Positions 11,977 through 27,489 are shown, counted from the stretch's first letter. The stretch is DNA of 64,000 nucleotides from Odontomyia ornata (GCA_963969285.1 OZ017738.1:36757499-36821498); one strand, 5' to 3'. A program made the numbers and translations. Notes: generated from the letters alone by a model not told the origin.

Positions 11977-12780
11977 TAAGACTAAAGCTACCGGATGAGA
12001 TGTGCCTGATTGGCTATGCAAATGATGTTGCAGCGCTAATTACTGGATGCACCATCAAACAGGTGCAACTCAAATTAGGTATACTAGTGCGCCAGATCAG
12101 AGACGAGATGACTCTTCGTGAGCTTAACCTAGCACTGGAGAAAACCTACTAAAGAATAGAATCCCTAGATTAAATACAATCAGTATTGGGGTACTACTGG
12201 TTGAATCAAAATTATCCGTAAAATACGTGGGGTTGCTGATTGACTCGCAGATGAGTTTTCCTAAGCAAATCAGGGTGACGGCTCATATGGATAAAACTGC
12301 TTCAGGCATATTAGCTTTGAGTCAACTTATAGCCACCGTAAGTTGACACAATCCATCAAGAAGATGATATTTGATGAGGATTATAGAACTTGTATTACTG
12401 AGTGGAATAGAACATTTTAGCCGACGCTCTCAGTAAGGAGATGAGACAACGCTCAATCAATGGTTGGTAGCACTTTTGGGTGAACAGCACAAATGGAGTA
12501 TGGTCTACATGTCTCATTTCTGATTCCAGACCGTGACTCAGCCAAACGCATGATGAGATTGACTTCTACCTGACCCAGCTGTTGAGTTTGCATGGATGAT
12601 TTCAATCTTATTTGTACAAAATTGGTAAGTTGTGCTTCTCTGACTATTGGTGTCGTGCAGGGAAGGAAGACACTGCCTGCCACACATTTGCATGCAAAAT
12701 ATGGAAGAAGTTGTGCCAAGATTTCTGTAAGATAATAGTAGAGTTTCCTTTGGAAAGTATAATGACTAATGGAATCATGT
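11977..12780 (+). pseudogene. R1-clade LINE fragment (copy 3)
   Basis: The + strand carries LIGYANDVAALITG, a mutated RT active-site box (YADD became YAND), then LNLALEKT and the block KYVGLLIDSQMSFPKQI. The C-terminal Cys/His region follows, with DTACHTFACKIWKK near 12670-12710. Several stops and frame changes are present and no 3' UTR or A-tail was seen. The replacement of an active-site aspartate by asparagine marks it as dead. Confidence 0.8.
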
Positions 12781-13084
12781 GATACATTATAATTGGATAA
12801 TCCTTAAAAAATAAACAAATTGAAAAGACAAAACTGTACTCAAGCCAGACAAACTTTGTACTCAACTTACTATGTATATGCAAACACCAATAATAATCAT
12901 AAAATCTGGAGAAACTTTAACGTCATCTAAACATTGCTACTCCAATTTCACCAGCAGCCATTTTGTTGCAATATTACTAATAACTTTTGACTGAATGATA
13001 TCTTAAAGAAGTTTTAATAATTCGTTTTACTTCAAAATTTGGTGGAGAGTCAATCAAAAGTAAAGTATCTGGTAAGATAGAGGT
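12781..13084. other. Short unassigned stretch
   Basis: AT-rich sequence between two retroelement fragments; no motif or open frame of note. Confidence 0.4.
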
Positions 13085-14640
13085 CCAAAGAGCCAAGCGG
13101 TGCTTCTTTTTCTTTTTCGTAGCACTACAGCCACTCTCGGGCCTTCGCTTCCTGCAACAAGTACCTCCAAGTATCACAGTCCAGTGACCGCGTCCTCTGA
13201 TTTCGAAATCCGAATAGTGATGAACTGTCTTCGTCGACCAAGTCAGACCTGCGTTTCCTCGATTTCCCCACTCGTCTGCCGCCAACAAATACTTTTTGGG
13301 TATCCATCGTTCATCGATACGATTCATGTGACGAGCCGATTGCAGCTCCCGCATTCTTACAATTACCGAGACCTACGCCTCGTCAAAAATTTCATAGAGC
13401 TCATAGTTGTGTCGAATTCGATTTCCGTCTAGCTTTGCTCCGATTATTTGCCTCAGGATCCGTCTATCAAAGGCGTCCAACATATTTGCGGATGCTTGGG
13501 TTAGCGCACGCATAGCATATTACAGGTCTTAGACCATATTTGTATATTTGGAGCATTGTTTTCCTGTGTATGCAGCTGGTCTTCAAGATCGTCAAAACTG
13601 AACAAAATATGTTATTTGCGAGCTGTATTCTTATCTCTTTCATTAGCGGTTTTCGTTATTTGAACGCATAGATACACAAATTCAGTCGCATTTCGGTGCT
13701 TTATTTGCCAAGTGTGATTTTTTGTATATTTGATTTTTTTCCCCTAAACTTCTTTATAAGCTTTGTTTTATTCGGAGCCGCTTGTATCGACAGGTAGCTT
13801 TCTGATGGCATATTCCAAAGCCAAATCGAATAGCGATGGGGCCAGCCCATATCCAATACGTGTGAGCTTTAGTCCAATATTTTTGTCAAATGCGCCAGTG
13901 AGTTGGTTACTGATATGGACGTGAGAAGTTGCCGACGTCAGTTTCATTTTGGCAAAACGGATTAGTTTGACTGGGACCAAAGCAAAGCATAATTTGCTAC
14001 AGTACGTTACGATCAATGCTGTCGTATCTTTGCTCAAAGTGAACAAAAATTTGGTGTGTACGTCTATGTTGAATTCCCAGCGTTTCACAAGTACCTGCTT
14101 GACTGTAAACAATCGGTCTATCATCGATCTACCTGCTCTAAAATCACATTAGTAATTCCCTACAAAAGTGTTAGCATATGATCCCATTTCATTTTCTGAG
14201 AGCTTTGAAAATATTCTGTACGTCGTGCAAAGTCGTGCTTCTATATGCTTCTATAACACTGTAAGTTGTCACCTTTTTTGTGAATAGGGAATATAATTGA
14301 TTGACTCCATTCGTTTATCATATGGTAATGTTGCCAAATATGCGGAATAACTTCGCTACGACCATATTTAATGGACTTCACTGGAATGTTTCAATGTCCG
14401 GTGTTTTTTATTCTTTTGGGCCTTAATGGTGGAAGAAACACTAACCAGAGTTGATGCGACAAATGGAAGCGCTCCTCGAATATCTGTAGGCTCCGATGCT
14501 CTGGAGCTAAGCGAAAGATTAAGGAGCTTCTTAAATATGATATCCATCTTTCTTTAATCCTCTTCATGTTTGCGATGATATGCTGATGTCATCACGGTTG
14601 AGCGTGGTTTTGAGCTAGTAGCCTCGCTAGACTTCAACTT
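13085..14640 (-). pseudogene. LINE family A copy (copy 4), RT to 3' end
   Basis: Reading right to left, this holds an RT N-terminal portion (14640-14250), a palm portion (about 14124-13768: QLTGAFDKNIGLK, LAPSLFDLALEYAIRKLPVDT) and the C-terminal maturase-like domain (about 13354-13100: RHMNRIDERWIPKKY and CDTWRYLLQEAKAREWL). It ends in the family's terminal block (TAGTGCTACGAAAAAGAAA). The YADD box has been deleted. It is parallel to the next copy at 15.0-17.6 kb and only about 400 bp away, separated by a hairpin-type repeat. Confidence 0.85.
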
Positions 14641-14651
14641 TTGACTTTCTA

Positions 14652-14905
14652 AGGGCTATGTGCTACTCACAAAACCATACTGAAGTCGGTTTTGTTAATC
14701 CACCTGTCGGCCCAGTCGTTTTTCTGTGACTTCATCCCTCTTTCCATATGTTTGTCCGTTGGCCCATCCGTCCATTTGTATGTAAGTGTATTACAACAGA
14801 TTTTCTCCGAAACTATAGCTTCTACGGACACTGAACCCTGGTGCGTTATATTTGGGTAAAATGGTGCCCGGTTAAAATGGAATAATAAAGGTATCATTTT
14901 GAAAT
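14652..14905 (+). repeat. Diverged copy of the GTCCGTCC hairpin repeat
   Basis: It starts with a degenerate version of the 31-nt hairpin (AGGGCTATGT ... ACAAAACCAT at about 14652-14679). It then shows CTGTCGGCCCAG and GTCCGTTGGCCCATCCGTCC and a segment like the ACAAGTTTTCTCGCAAACTA block of the better copies (22.8, 42.4, 48.6 and 54.2 kb). Confidence 0.55.
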
Positions 14906-15049
14906 GAAGTATTATATTATTTTGTTTATTTAGTATCCGCAAGCCAATTTTTTTTTGGTTACACAACAAAGCAACGCCCGACGGCGTTTACTGAAAAACA
15001 AAAAGTATCAAAGTTTATTTCATTGAAGTTAATCTCACATTGATTCGTC

Positions 15050-17560
15050 ACTCTTCTTTTCCGTAGCACTACAGCCCTTCTCGGGACTTCGTTTCCTGCA
15101 ACAAGTATCTCCTACTGTCTCAGTACGTTTACCGCATCTTCGTCGACTGAGTTAGGTCAGCGTTTTCTCAGTTTTCCCACTGGTCTCCACCCTTCAGTTC
15201 TCCCAATGAAAGCCTTTTTAGGAATCCATTATTTGTCCATACAATTCAAATAGCCAGCGCATTGAGGTTTCCGCACTTTTACAATTGTTGCCAATTCTGA
15301 CTCGGCGAAAATTTCATAGAGCTTATGGTTGTATTGGTCCGCCATTGGTCCCTGCCTAGTTGCACTCCAATTATCCACCTCAGGGCCCGTTGCACAAAGG
15401 CGTTCAATATGTTAGCGGATACTTGCGTTAGAGTCCATGGTTTGCCTTCTAACGTAGCATAGGTCCCATCACAGATTTGTATACTTGGAGCTCAGTTTTC
15501 CTGTGTATGCAGCTGATCTTCAAGATCATCAAATTTGAATAAAATATTTTATTTGCAAGCTGTATTCTTTGGCATATTTTGTCCCACTCATTACCGGTTC
15601 TCGTTATTTTGGTGCCTAAATATACATTTCAGGTACTTTTTCTTGACTTCGTCATGAGCTTTGTTTTATTCTCATTGATTTGGCACACTACAGTTTCTTA
15701 AAAAGTTCTTTGGTAGTTGTTAACGGCCGTAACAAAATATTCATATTGTCCACATATACTGCCACTGGATTCGATTTGTATTGTAACGTACCTCTTATAT
15801 CGACAGGTGGCTTTCTCATGATGTATTCCAGAGCAAAATTGCTTAAGACTGATATTTGTGCAAAAGGCATCAGTGAGTTGGTTATTGATGGCGATTTGGG
15901 ATGACATAGACGTCATTTACATTTTGGTAAGACGGACTAATTTGGCTGGGATATTTGGTACAGTAGGTTACGGTCAATACTGTTGTATGCTTGCTTAAGG
16001 GCAATAAAAATTTAGTATACGTTGATTTTTACTCCCAGCATTTCTAAAGTACTGCTTGACTGTGAGCAATTGGTCTATTTTCGATCTACTTGCTCTTAAG
16101 CCGCTTTGGTACTCCCCAATAATAATGCTGGTGTAGGATTTGATTCGATTTTCTAAGAGTTATTTCTATTTTGTACGCCCTACAAAGTATTGATATTCAT
16201 GTATTGTTTTCGCACAGTAGTTTGTTGTTCGTTCTATATATGTTCTTGTTGCCAAATGTGCTGGATGACTTCATGGAATACTACTGCCACCATATTTAAT
16301 GAGGTTCATTCATCGATTCCCGGCGCTTCATTTTTCTTTTAGGCTTTGTTGGTAGAACAATCTTCATTCAAAGACGGTGTGGTCAATGACATCTCTCCAG
16401 TAATATATGCGAAGGATTCAGGCGGTTCTCGAAATATGATACCCAACTTTCCTTAATCTTGTTTTCATCAGTGATGCTGTTGCCGATGTCATCACGGCAG
16501 AGCCTGGTTTTGGGCTGATAGCCTCGCTTCAGGCTTTTCACTACTTTGTATGCTTGTATAGTATTGTTGCTTGCTAGACCTACATCAATGCTTCTCAATC
16601 GGTCGTCATAGTATTTTCGTTTCTTAATTTTTTACTCCTCGGAGACTTTCATCATGATCTCTCTTCGCCCTGGTTTTCCTACCTAAATATTGCTTGTACG
16701 CTTGATCCTTTTTATCTAACGGTCCCTGGCATTCATCATCGTTTCTTTTGCACTGCGCTTGATGTTCAATTAGCTGTTCTGCCATGTTCTTAAATTTCGT
16801 TGCTTGTTTTCAGTTATGTATCTGATAGGATGGGAGCTTGGTGGTAGACAAAGGTATCCGTAAAATTTTTAACCACAGACGCCGTTTGGAGCCTTTCGAT
16901 GTTGAATTTTTTAAGAGGACTATTCTTCGTCAAATGTGCTTTTGACATATAACATCAATATGTTAGTTTGATCTGAGTAACAGGCTCCTCGGTATGTACG
17001 CTTGAGGTCCAACGTTGTAAGATCCAAACATAATCAATCTAGTTTTGTGTATTGCCATGCGGCGATACCTATGTAGTTCATTTTATATATGCGTCCATGT
17101 GGAAAGCAAGTCGAACATAAAACTAGATTTCTACTACATGAAAAGCCGTTGTCATTTATTTCACTGTAGAGGCTTTATCTCCCAGTCGTTCCCCGATGAG
17201 ATAGATCATAGCCAGCCTTAACGCTGATATCACTCAGAATTATTTTTGTGTCGTTTGTAGGCATTGAGTCAACTAGTCTTTCTAAGTGATTGTCGAACGT
17301 CTCCTTCCTTTTTTTCGGTCGGGGTGTGTCAGTCAAATTTTGCTTTAAATGGATCTCGCAGGTTCGTTCATTGACTGCGTTAAAATAAAAAACGTGCGAT
17401 TTGAATTCCCTGTTAACAATGAAGCCCACTTTGAACTTTCGTTTTCCAGCACGCTTCGTACTTTTGGATATTGTGCTTGAACTCATATTTTGAATATCAC
17501 TTTCAGTCCAGTTTGTTTCAAAGATTACCAGAATTTTTTAATTGGGCTTTTGTAAAAGGT
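15050..17560 (-). pseudogene. LINE family A copy (copy 5), longest, endonuclease to 3' end
   Basis: This is the most complete copy of the family. From right to left it holds the end of an apurinic-type endonuclease domain (17486-17175: SHVFYFNAVNERT, LERLVDSMPTNDTKIIL, SDISVKAGYD). The linker before the RT follows (16598-16383: LCRDDIGNSITDENKIKESW), then degraded RT fingers, the palm region (15916-15688: SQIAINNQLTDAF, a YVDN box in place of YADD) and the C-terminal domain near 15400-15060. It is full of stops and frame changes. A 5' UTR or 5' end could not be placed; 17560-18010 is unassigned. Confidence 0.85.
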
Positions 17561-18019
17561 CCTTCGTGGTGCTAGGATTATTCAGTGATCTGAAGTCTCG
17601 GGAGCTAAATAGAGTTTTCATAAGATTTTCTTAAATTTTTCAGATAAGATGAGCAACATAAATACTCCACGTAAAACAGTGGGTTAGCAAACACTTTGCT
17701 TGCCTAACAGTTCCCAAAGTCAAACGTGGATGGCGGCATCGAGTTTGAATGAAGGTTGCTAATTGAAAAACTAGGTAGTAATCACATGGTTGAGCGTGAT
17801 ATTGGCCAAATCACTTCGAATTTCGTTACGGTAATGGAATGAGATACCCTAACAATAAATCCCAACGCCAAGATCCGGATTTGGACTTTTGTCTGATGGA
17901 TTAATATTATGAGTACAAAATAAATATCATTATGACCCCATTCAATAAATTACATTGTTATATTCAGACATAATGGCAGCCGTTCAAAATGGAGTAATAA
18001 AGGATTTTTTAAATGAAGT
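17561..18019. other. Unassigned stretch, partly repeat
   Basis: No coding region recognised. The block at about 17985-18030 (a TGGAGTAATAAAGGA and TGAAGTATTTAAT pair) resembles 14876-14920 and is likely repeat DNA associated with the hairpin repeat family. Confidence 0.4.
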
Positions 18020-18345
18020 ATTTAATACAGGGTTATCCGTTTCCTAGTAGGAAAGTATAACCCTGCCATTTGACATCTGTCAAAATTAAATGTCGTCCAA
18101 AGCACGTTTTTTTAGTTGAAGGTTTGCCATTTAGAAATATGGATCGTTTATTAGTCGCAAAACGCGTTAAAATTATTAAATTTTATTATAAAAATGGTGT
18201 TTCTGCTGTATCAACATTAAGGGCTTTACAAGCCGATTACGGTCGACGAAATCGACCAACACAGCAAAGAATTTCGAACACAGTGAGAAAATTTGAAGAG
18301 AGAAAAATAATTTCATCAAAGGTAGCCGATATTGATATCAAATGA
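18020..18345 (+). pseudogene. Mariner-type transposase N-terminus
   Basis: The + strand frame contains the DUF4817-like helix-turn-helix of mariner-like transposases: KRVKIIKFYYKNGVSAVSTL followed by ALQADYGRRNRPTQQRI. These would bind the element's own ends. It is preceded by AGGGTTATCC ... AGTATAACCCT, a possible terminal inverted pair. Just after the second helix-turn-helix the sequence passes into the ATCAAAGGTAGCCGA repeat, so the catalytic domain is missing. Confidence 0.75.
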
Positions 18346-18665
18346 AAGGTCTTGATGAGAGCTTTTCAAAGCAGGTCTTAATTTGACACGTTTTGCTTTG
18401 AGGGATGCACAGGGAGGGGTGAACAAGGTGCTTAAAGGGGGTATCCCTATATAGGAGAGTGACCCCTGAAAAAAAAATCATCAAAGGTAGCCGACATGGG
18501 TATCAAATGAAAGGTCTTAATAAGAACATTTCCAAACAGGGCTTAAACTGACAATTTTTGCTTCAGGAGATGCACAGGAAGGGGAAATACATGAAAAATT
18601 TGTGTCCTCAACCCCCCTCCCCCTCGCGATTGGACACCTGTGATCCGAAAATCTGAAAAAATTAT
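18315..18665 (+). repeat. Hairpin-repeat family segment (no hairpin present), internally duplicated
   Basis: Two near-copies of ATCAAAGGTAGCCGA followed by TATCAAATGAAAGGTCTT lie at about 18316-18360 and 18480-18520. Between them is the second family palindrome, TATCCCTATATAGGAGAG. The same blocks occur at 42.5, 48.8 and 54.4 kb. Confidence 0.7.
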
Positions 18666-18667
18666 GG

Positions 18668-20400
18668 AGGTCGGTGTTTATGCGTACAATAACAACAAAT
18701 AAGGCCAGCAACTGACGCTGATTTTGGTGTCGTTGTGTTAATCTTTATCATGGATGAAGTACCAGGAACATATTCTACTCTTGACGACGTTACAGTAATC
18801 TGTGATGTGGAATTCGTAGCACTGTCTCCAAACAAATCTTTTGTTACCTTTTGAGCCCTGTAATTCAGAGACTTCTTGCGTGGAGCAGTCGCTACAACTT
18901 TAAACTTAGGAGTTGGTAATAATTCATCAATCTGACACGTGGTTGATTGATTGTCTATCTTCTGTGGAGCTCCAGCATTCGGATTGTTTTTTAAGAGCAA
19001 GGAAAGTGGCAAATTCTCAGTATCTGTGCCTTACCCATCTGAATCTTCCATATTTGCAGTTGAAATCTTTTGTTCCCCCGATTCATTGGATAAGACAGCA
19101 ATATTCTCACTGTTTGTATTTCTTCAGAAATAGCATCTGGGTTATATGGATATAACCCTGTTGCACGAAACCCATTCGAGATATTGGTAAAAGTCATACA
19201 TTTCGGCCACACTTGTGAGAGAATTACGTTAGAGTTTGTCTTGTTAAAGGTTCGTTCGGGATGCTGACTGACGTATTTAATCAACTGTTGGTCCCAATGG
19301 TGCTCAAAAGAACGATAATCAGATGTATCCATGGCTGTAACTCGTGCGTTATATTTGGCGGAAGACAATAGAAAGTAATGCCACATTTCTCAGCTTCCTC
19401 GACAAGAGTAAGGTCCAGGTGGCATTTTGCACCATCAAATATGAGGAGACATGGCCCTGATGTTCTGTATTTATGCAAATGATTAATAAACTGTATGAAA
19501 GTTTCTGTCGTCATACTTCCTTTTGGCGTCACCTTCTCCAGAGAGCCTGGAGGTAAATTATCTTGAAATTCTGGCTTTATTCTCTTGCCTTTGAACAATA
19601 TCATTGGAGAAATAGCTGATCCTATAGCATTTCCGCAGCCAACAACAGTCACACTTTCAGCATGCTCATTCGCTATTTGATGAACTCTTTTTCTCCCTTT
19701 GGCTGTCAAAATTGCCTGCTGATGGTGCAAAGATATGCGACAATTTTTTTCATGGATGTTGTAAATGCTTTCTATCCAGCACACTTTTGTATTTGAAAAA
19801 GTGATCGCTAACGATATCTTTATTTAATTTTTGAGCACAAACTGGATTCATCATGTGTGCTTTACGACGTGCTAATTCAGGGTGTCGAAATAACCTCAAC
19901 GATTTCTTCGCCGTGGTGTTTTTGGCATAATTAAAAGTTTTGGGAATTTCCTTAATTTTACAGAATGAATAAGCCTGTACGCGCAACATCTTTGATATCA
20001 ACGACACTCTAACATCAGCCAAACGTATGATTCTTCTGATCTGTCCAGCTTCTTACTCTGTAGTAAATACAACCGACCGGCTAAGCTTTCGTGTAGTCGA
20101 CCCACTCCCTAGATGGTTGCGTAGGGTTCTTCTTGGAAAGTTGTATCGGCAGCAGCATATGTAGATAATCTATCTCTTTCTGTTCATTGAGTAGAAGCTG
20201 GTGATTCGTTTTCCATGATGTTACGGAAAACAAGGGTTTACTATTTTGCTGTGATATTTTTCTAACTGACATAAAACATTGTCGTAATAAGATCTGTACC
20301 TGTACCGTTTTAAGGCCTTTACATTTTTTGTAGGCTTTATTCGGGCATGGCAGATGGATAAACAAAACAATAATTATATGGAATACACCAATATTACACC
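18668..20400 (-). pseudogene. Pogo-like (Tc1/mariner superfamily) transposase
   Basis: Three staggered - strand frames form one transposase. The N-terminal part (20365-19750) holds DNA-binding-type sequence including AHMMNPVCAQKLNKDIVSDH. The DDE core (19784-19281) holds VTVVGCGNAIGSAI, ILFKGKRIKPEF and LLIFDGAKCHLD (second catalytic Asp). The sequence then reads CLPPNITHELQP, and after a 1-nt frame change MDTSDYRSFEHHWDQQ, where the MD supplies the third Asp. The rest (GFRATGLYPYNPDAI) is the typical pogo C-terminal tail. Frame changes near 19330 and elsewhere inactivate it. The protein resembles insect jerky/tigger-like proteins. No convincing TIR was seen. Confidence 0.85.
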
Positions 20401-23608
<3,208 letters not shown>

Positions 23609-23625
23609 GGATTTTTTTTAGTGAG

Positions 23626-24557
23626 GAAGTCTACGACTAATCTAGTCTTTTTGTTAGGAAGTCTACGACTTAAAGAACTTATAGTTTCCATAATCTTAGT
23701 GGAGTCAATATGAGTTCTGATTTTCACTACTTATTTGAAGCGCACAGTATATTTAATAGCATTTTGTAGTATTTGTCTATTCCAAAATACATCTTCCCTC
23801 AAACAGCAAATTTTGACAGAGAAATTGCTTACTCAATATCCCCAATATAGCTTACTAGTCACCAGTAACTCAAGTTAATGACCGCTGAAAGTCATCTGCA
23901 AGATTATTTACCACTTTATGACATCATACACATTTTCATTAAATCAAATCCAAAAAGCTCACTGCCATTTTCCCCCTAAACAGTACGTAAGGATTTTATT
24001 AACCAATCAAATCTGCACCTATGTTTGTGTGTTTAAATATACCCTTATATACATAACAGCATTATATAGACGCATAATCGCTATAAGCGTATGCTTTCGA
24101 TAGGCTCTTGTTTTACGGTTGGGTAATAAATTAAGGGAGGAAATAAATGTGATCAATAAAATCAGTAAATTGAGCAAATTGCAGAAGATGATAAAAGATT
24201 TGAGGTGTAGACTGCAAATATTGCTCATTGTGTGTTGATTTTATAGTCTTTTGAGTAAGAATAAGGTAAAATTGTAGTTGATGCTGAATTTGAGCTTGGA
24301 AATAAAGAATTTATTTTATGATCACTGAAATCAACAATGTTAGAATCTCAGCATATTTTGATTTGCTTTGCGTGCTAAATTGAATCAGACTATTGAGAGG
24401 AATCTTCAGATAATCATATTTTCGTGTTGAGCGAAGCATTCTGAATCATATTGAGATTGAAATTATTCTGTTAAATTTCTTTACCATTTTGTCAATGTGA
24501 TACAACTCAGTCTTCAATAAGCTCTTGAATTTTTACCCATTTTTCTTTGTTTTGCAG
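23626..24557. other. Intron sequence upstream of Nmdar1 exon A
   Basis: AT-rich. A direct repeat AGGAAGTCTACGACT occurs twice near 23623-23672. The last 30 bases form a T-rich tract ending in TTTTGCAG, the acceptor of exon A. No other gene was seen. Confidence 0.6.
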
Positions 24558-24680
24558 AATTTGAACTTTGACCAACAGTACGTGCCGAGGGGAGTGACGT
24601 ATTACAACAAAACAATACGAATGGATCGAAACCCTATCAAAACTGCGCTCAACGTTTGTAAACACCTTATTTCGCATAGG
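24558..24680 (+). CDS. Nmdar1: Nmdar1 exon A (GluN1 amino-terminal domain, 41 codons)
   Basis: A 123-bp exon flanked by TTTGTTTTGCAG and GTGAGT. It translates to 41 residues beginning NLNFDQQYVPRGVTYYNKTI and ending with NVCKHLISHR. This matches the start of the mature amino-terminal (LIVBP-like) domain of insect NMDA receptor subunit 1, just after the signal-peptide region. An NKT glycosylation sequon is present, as expected of an extracellular domain. GluN1 is the obligatory glycine-binding subunit of NMDA receptors in neuronal membranes. The exon is exactly in phase 0 at both ends, and its last residues join directly to the VYVVVVSH at the start of exon B. The preceding exon (signal peptide) was not found and probably lies to the left of the window. 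The exon is intact, with no sign of decay. Confidence 0.93.
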
Positions 24681-25811
24681 GTGAGTATTTGAAAATTTAC
24701 CCTTTAAAACTAACAAAGTATTGCTCTTTTAAAGTTAAACTCAAATGGTTTCAGTTTAATTAGAATTTCCTTCAAAAATTTTTGATATTCAAAGCAACCT
24801 TTTCATAATATCTAGTTATAACGGCTAATATTTCGTGGAAACGCATATTTCTATGAAATTTCACTCTACCTAAACATACATTAATGCAAATATTTGGTTG
24901 CCATATCCCAACAGAGCATCGCTTTGTTATAAAATCCCAAGTTGGAAGCAATTAGTTCATGCATTACCATACTAACTAGCATGGCTGGTACTTGTTGCAC
25001 GAAAAAGACATTAAATGGCTCAGCTTCCAGCAGTTACTACAAGAATAAAGTGCAATATTAGTCCATTAAATGTACAGCAGACAAAACTGTTCCCTTCAAC
25101 CCTCTATAACTGAATGTACATTCATCTTGTTTGATCCTTTTGGTACCTTCTCTGCTAGGAAATTCATCACACATTTTAATATATCTCTGAAACGATGTGT
25201 GTAGAAAGTAACTGTGAGATACTTGAACAGTTAACAGTGGAAACATACAAGTATAGATTGCCTGAAAACCTCAACAATGTTCAAATTACGGGTAGTATAA
25301 AGCATTTGTGATGCATCCTTTTATGAAGTTACTCAACAAACGAGCAAGTTTTTGAATTTCAAGGAAGGCTTTCCTTTTACTGAACACCTTACAAAGAAGA
25401 TGCAAATGCATACAGAAAATCATGAAAGACAAAAGGCGAACAAAATTTACTTTGTGATGAAATACTTCATTGCCAGTAGCAGATACTGCTGAAGAGGACT
25501 GTAATGAAGAAGTTTGAAACTAGTTTACAAACATGAAAGTCGGTTATTAATTTCTAAGTTCATCATTTGGTTGCACTTTATAAATGAACACACACAATTG
25601 GGAATGATTATGAGATAAGAGGGTTGTTGAAATTTCCTCTTCTCTACTCTCATTGTGAATATCAACGTCAAATTCAATATAGCAAATTTCGTAAAGTGAG
25701 GAAATCTGCCGATACACAGATGCGTTCCAGCAGTTTTCGTAAATTTTCAAAACTTTACATTTCTCTTTTAAAAGTTTATTGCATGCTTTTAGGTCCATTG
25801 AAGCTTTTCAA

Positions 25812-26034
25812 GAAAATGGATCGTAGTAGTCTTTGCGTATGGACGTCTTTTAAATCGCTCCTGTCAAAAGTTTTCAAAAATTAAATTAATTTTTTAAAAA
25901 CGTTAGTCCGAAGTTAATTTTTATCGGAAAAAATCTTATATTGTCGAAGTAATCGACTCAGGAAATTTCTATCGAATATTTTTACTTCGATTGGTAACGA
26001 AAAACAAATTCACAAAAAAAATTTCGCCGCTGGT
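25812..26034 (+). promoter_or_regulatory. Jockey 5' UTR and putative internal promoter
   Basis: This is the sequence between the 5' target duplication and the ORF1 ATG. The element starts GAAAATGGATCGTAGTAG and has GGACGTC at about +30 to +36. That placement suits a TATA-less promoter with a DPE, known in Jockey-type elements. This is inference from position only. Confidence 0.45.
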
Positions 26035-27489
26035 ATGGAGGAGCCCGACGGCTTCCCACCGTTGGGGCAACCTGGGGAAACGACGAATACGAAACTCGTG
26101 ACAATCACCAAAAGAAAACATAACGAAGAAAACTCCGTAGATGGAGGGTGCAAGCTGCAAATAATAGCGGACAATCAACAAATGGCCAAATTGCAGAAAG
26201 AAAATGATGAACTAAGGCAAGAGATACAGTCTCTCAAAAATCTTTTCAAGCAAGGGATGAAGCCTCAAAAGACACAGCCACAAAATCAATGGCAACAGGT
26301 AACAAAGCCGAAGAAAAGTGCAAAGCAAGTAAATCCAGAGGAAGTTCTAAGTGCTGGTGGCACCAACGAGAGCCAAAATTATTTTGCAGCGCTGGAGGGA
26401 TTAACCGAAGATATGGAAATCGAAGAAAACATCAGAGGTAATTTTAATCAAGATAATGACGTTAATTTCATTCAATATTTAAAGAACAAAAATAAGGAGA
26501 AAAAACCAGCCCGCAGTTCTACTGGTTCCTCTGAAAAAGCTTCCAACAAGACAGAAAAAGTTCCGCCAATCAACGTGTTCGGACAAACCGGGAAAGATAT
26601 GGTTCGGCTATTGGCAGCCGAAAATAAACTGGCCAATTTCGAAATCAAAAGAGTTAATGCCGAAAAATTAACTATAAGGACGAAATCACTGGTTGATTTC
26701 AAGTCAGCCAAAGATGCGCTGATTTCTGGGGAGGTTCCACACTTCACCTATACCCCAAAAAGTGAAAAAAATCAGACCTTCTTGTTGAAGGGTTTGGACA
26801 GCGGAGAGGATACGGTGGATCTTCTTCAGGTGCTCAAGGAGGCTGCACCAGATATTGATTTTGTTTCAGTCAAAGCCTTTGCGACAAGAAGGTCGACCAT
26901 AGAAAGGAAGAATTTACCACTTTACCTGGTACAAATTGCAAATAAGAGCAGTCCAAGTGCCCTTCAACAAATAAGGTACTTGAATTTTAGAGTGGTGAGG
27001 TGGGAACGCCTCCAGAAAAGAGAAGTCAACCAGTGTTACCGGTGTCAAAGATTTGGACATTCGGCTGCCAATTGTGCCATGCACTATCGTTGCGTTAAAT
27101 GCAAAGACGTTCATGCTCCCGGTGAGTGCAAATTGGCTCAGACGGAGCCTAAAGAAAAATTATACTGCGTTAACTGCGGTGTTTTTGGTCACCCAGCATC
27201 ATATCGAGGATGCTCTCGATATCAAGATGCAAAAGTTAAATTTGCTCCAAAGCAAACACAAGTACACCGTAATATCATACCTTCCAACTTCGTCAAGCCC
27301 GGAGTATCATTTGCACTCGCCGCTAGAGGACCAGCAGAAAATGCTGGAAATAATTTAAATAATGTAAGTGGCAATAATGAGCTGCTTCTCAAAATTTACC
27401 AGCAACTTAATTCTTTATCGGAGAGAATCGACAAACAAGATTCAAAAATTAACTTTGCTTTTCAGCGTTTAGGTCTTTCAAATGCCTAA
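26035..27489 (+). CDS. Jockey-clade ORF1 (Gag-like nucleic-acid chaperone)
   Basis: An intact 484-residue frame. The N-terminus has a charged coiled-coil-prone stretch (about residues 40-75: KLQKENDELRQEIQSLKNLF). The middle is lysine/serine rich. The C-terminal third has a PRE_C2HC-like domain followed by three zinc knuckles, with Cys/His patterns CYRCQRFGHSAANC, CVKCKDVHAPGEC and CVNCGVFGHPASYRGC (about residues 335-395). Such proteins package element RNA into ribonucleoprotein particles and deliver it to the nucleus. The stop codon overlaps the ORF2 start by 8 nt (ATGCCTAA). No stops or frameshifts were seen, so this ORF could still be translated if transcribed. Confidence 0.93.
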   Translation: MEEPDGFPPLGQPGETTNTKLVTITKRKHNEENSVDGGCKLQIIADNQQMAKLQKENDELRQEIQSLKNLFKQGMKPQKTQPQNQWQQVTKPKKSAKQVNPEEVLSAGGTNESQNYFAALEGLTEDMEIEENIRGNFNQDNDVNFIQYLKNKNKEKKPARSSTGSSEKASNKTEKVPPINVFGQTGKDMVRLLAAENKLANFEIKRVNAEKLTIRTKSLVDFKSAKDALISGEVPHFTYTPKSEKNQTFLLKGLDSGEDTVDLLQVLKEAAPDIDFVSVKAFATRRSTIERKNLPLYLVQIANKSSPSALQQIRYLNFRVVRWERLQKREVNQCYRCQRFGHSAANCAMHYRCVKCKDVHAPGECKLAQTEPKEKLYCVNCGVFGHPASYRGCSRYQDAKVKFAPKQTQVHRNIIPSNFVKPGVSFALAARGPAENAGNNLNNVSGNNELLLKIYQQLNSLSERIDKQDSKINFAFQRLGLSNA

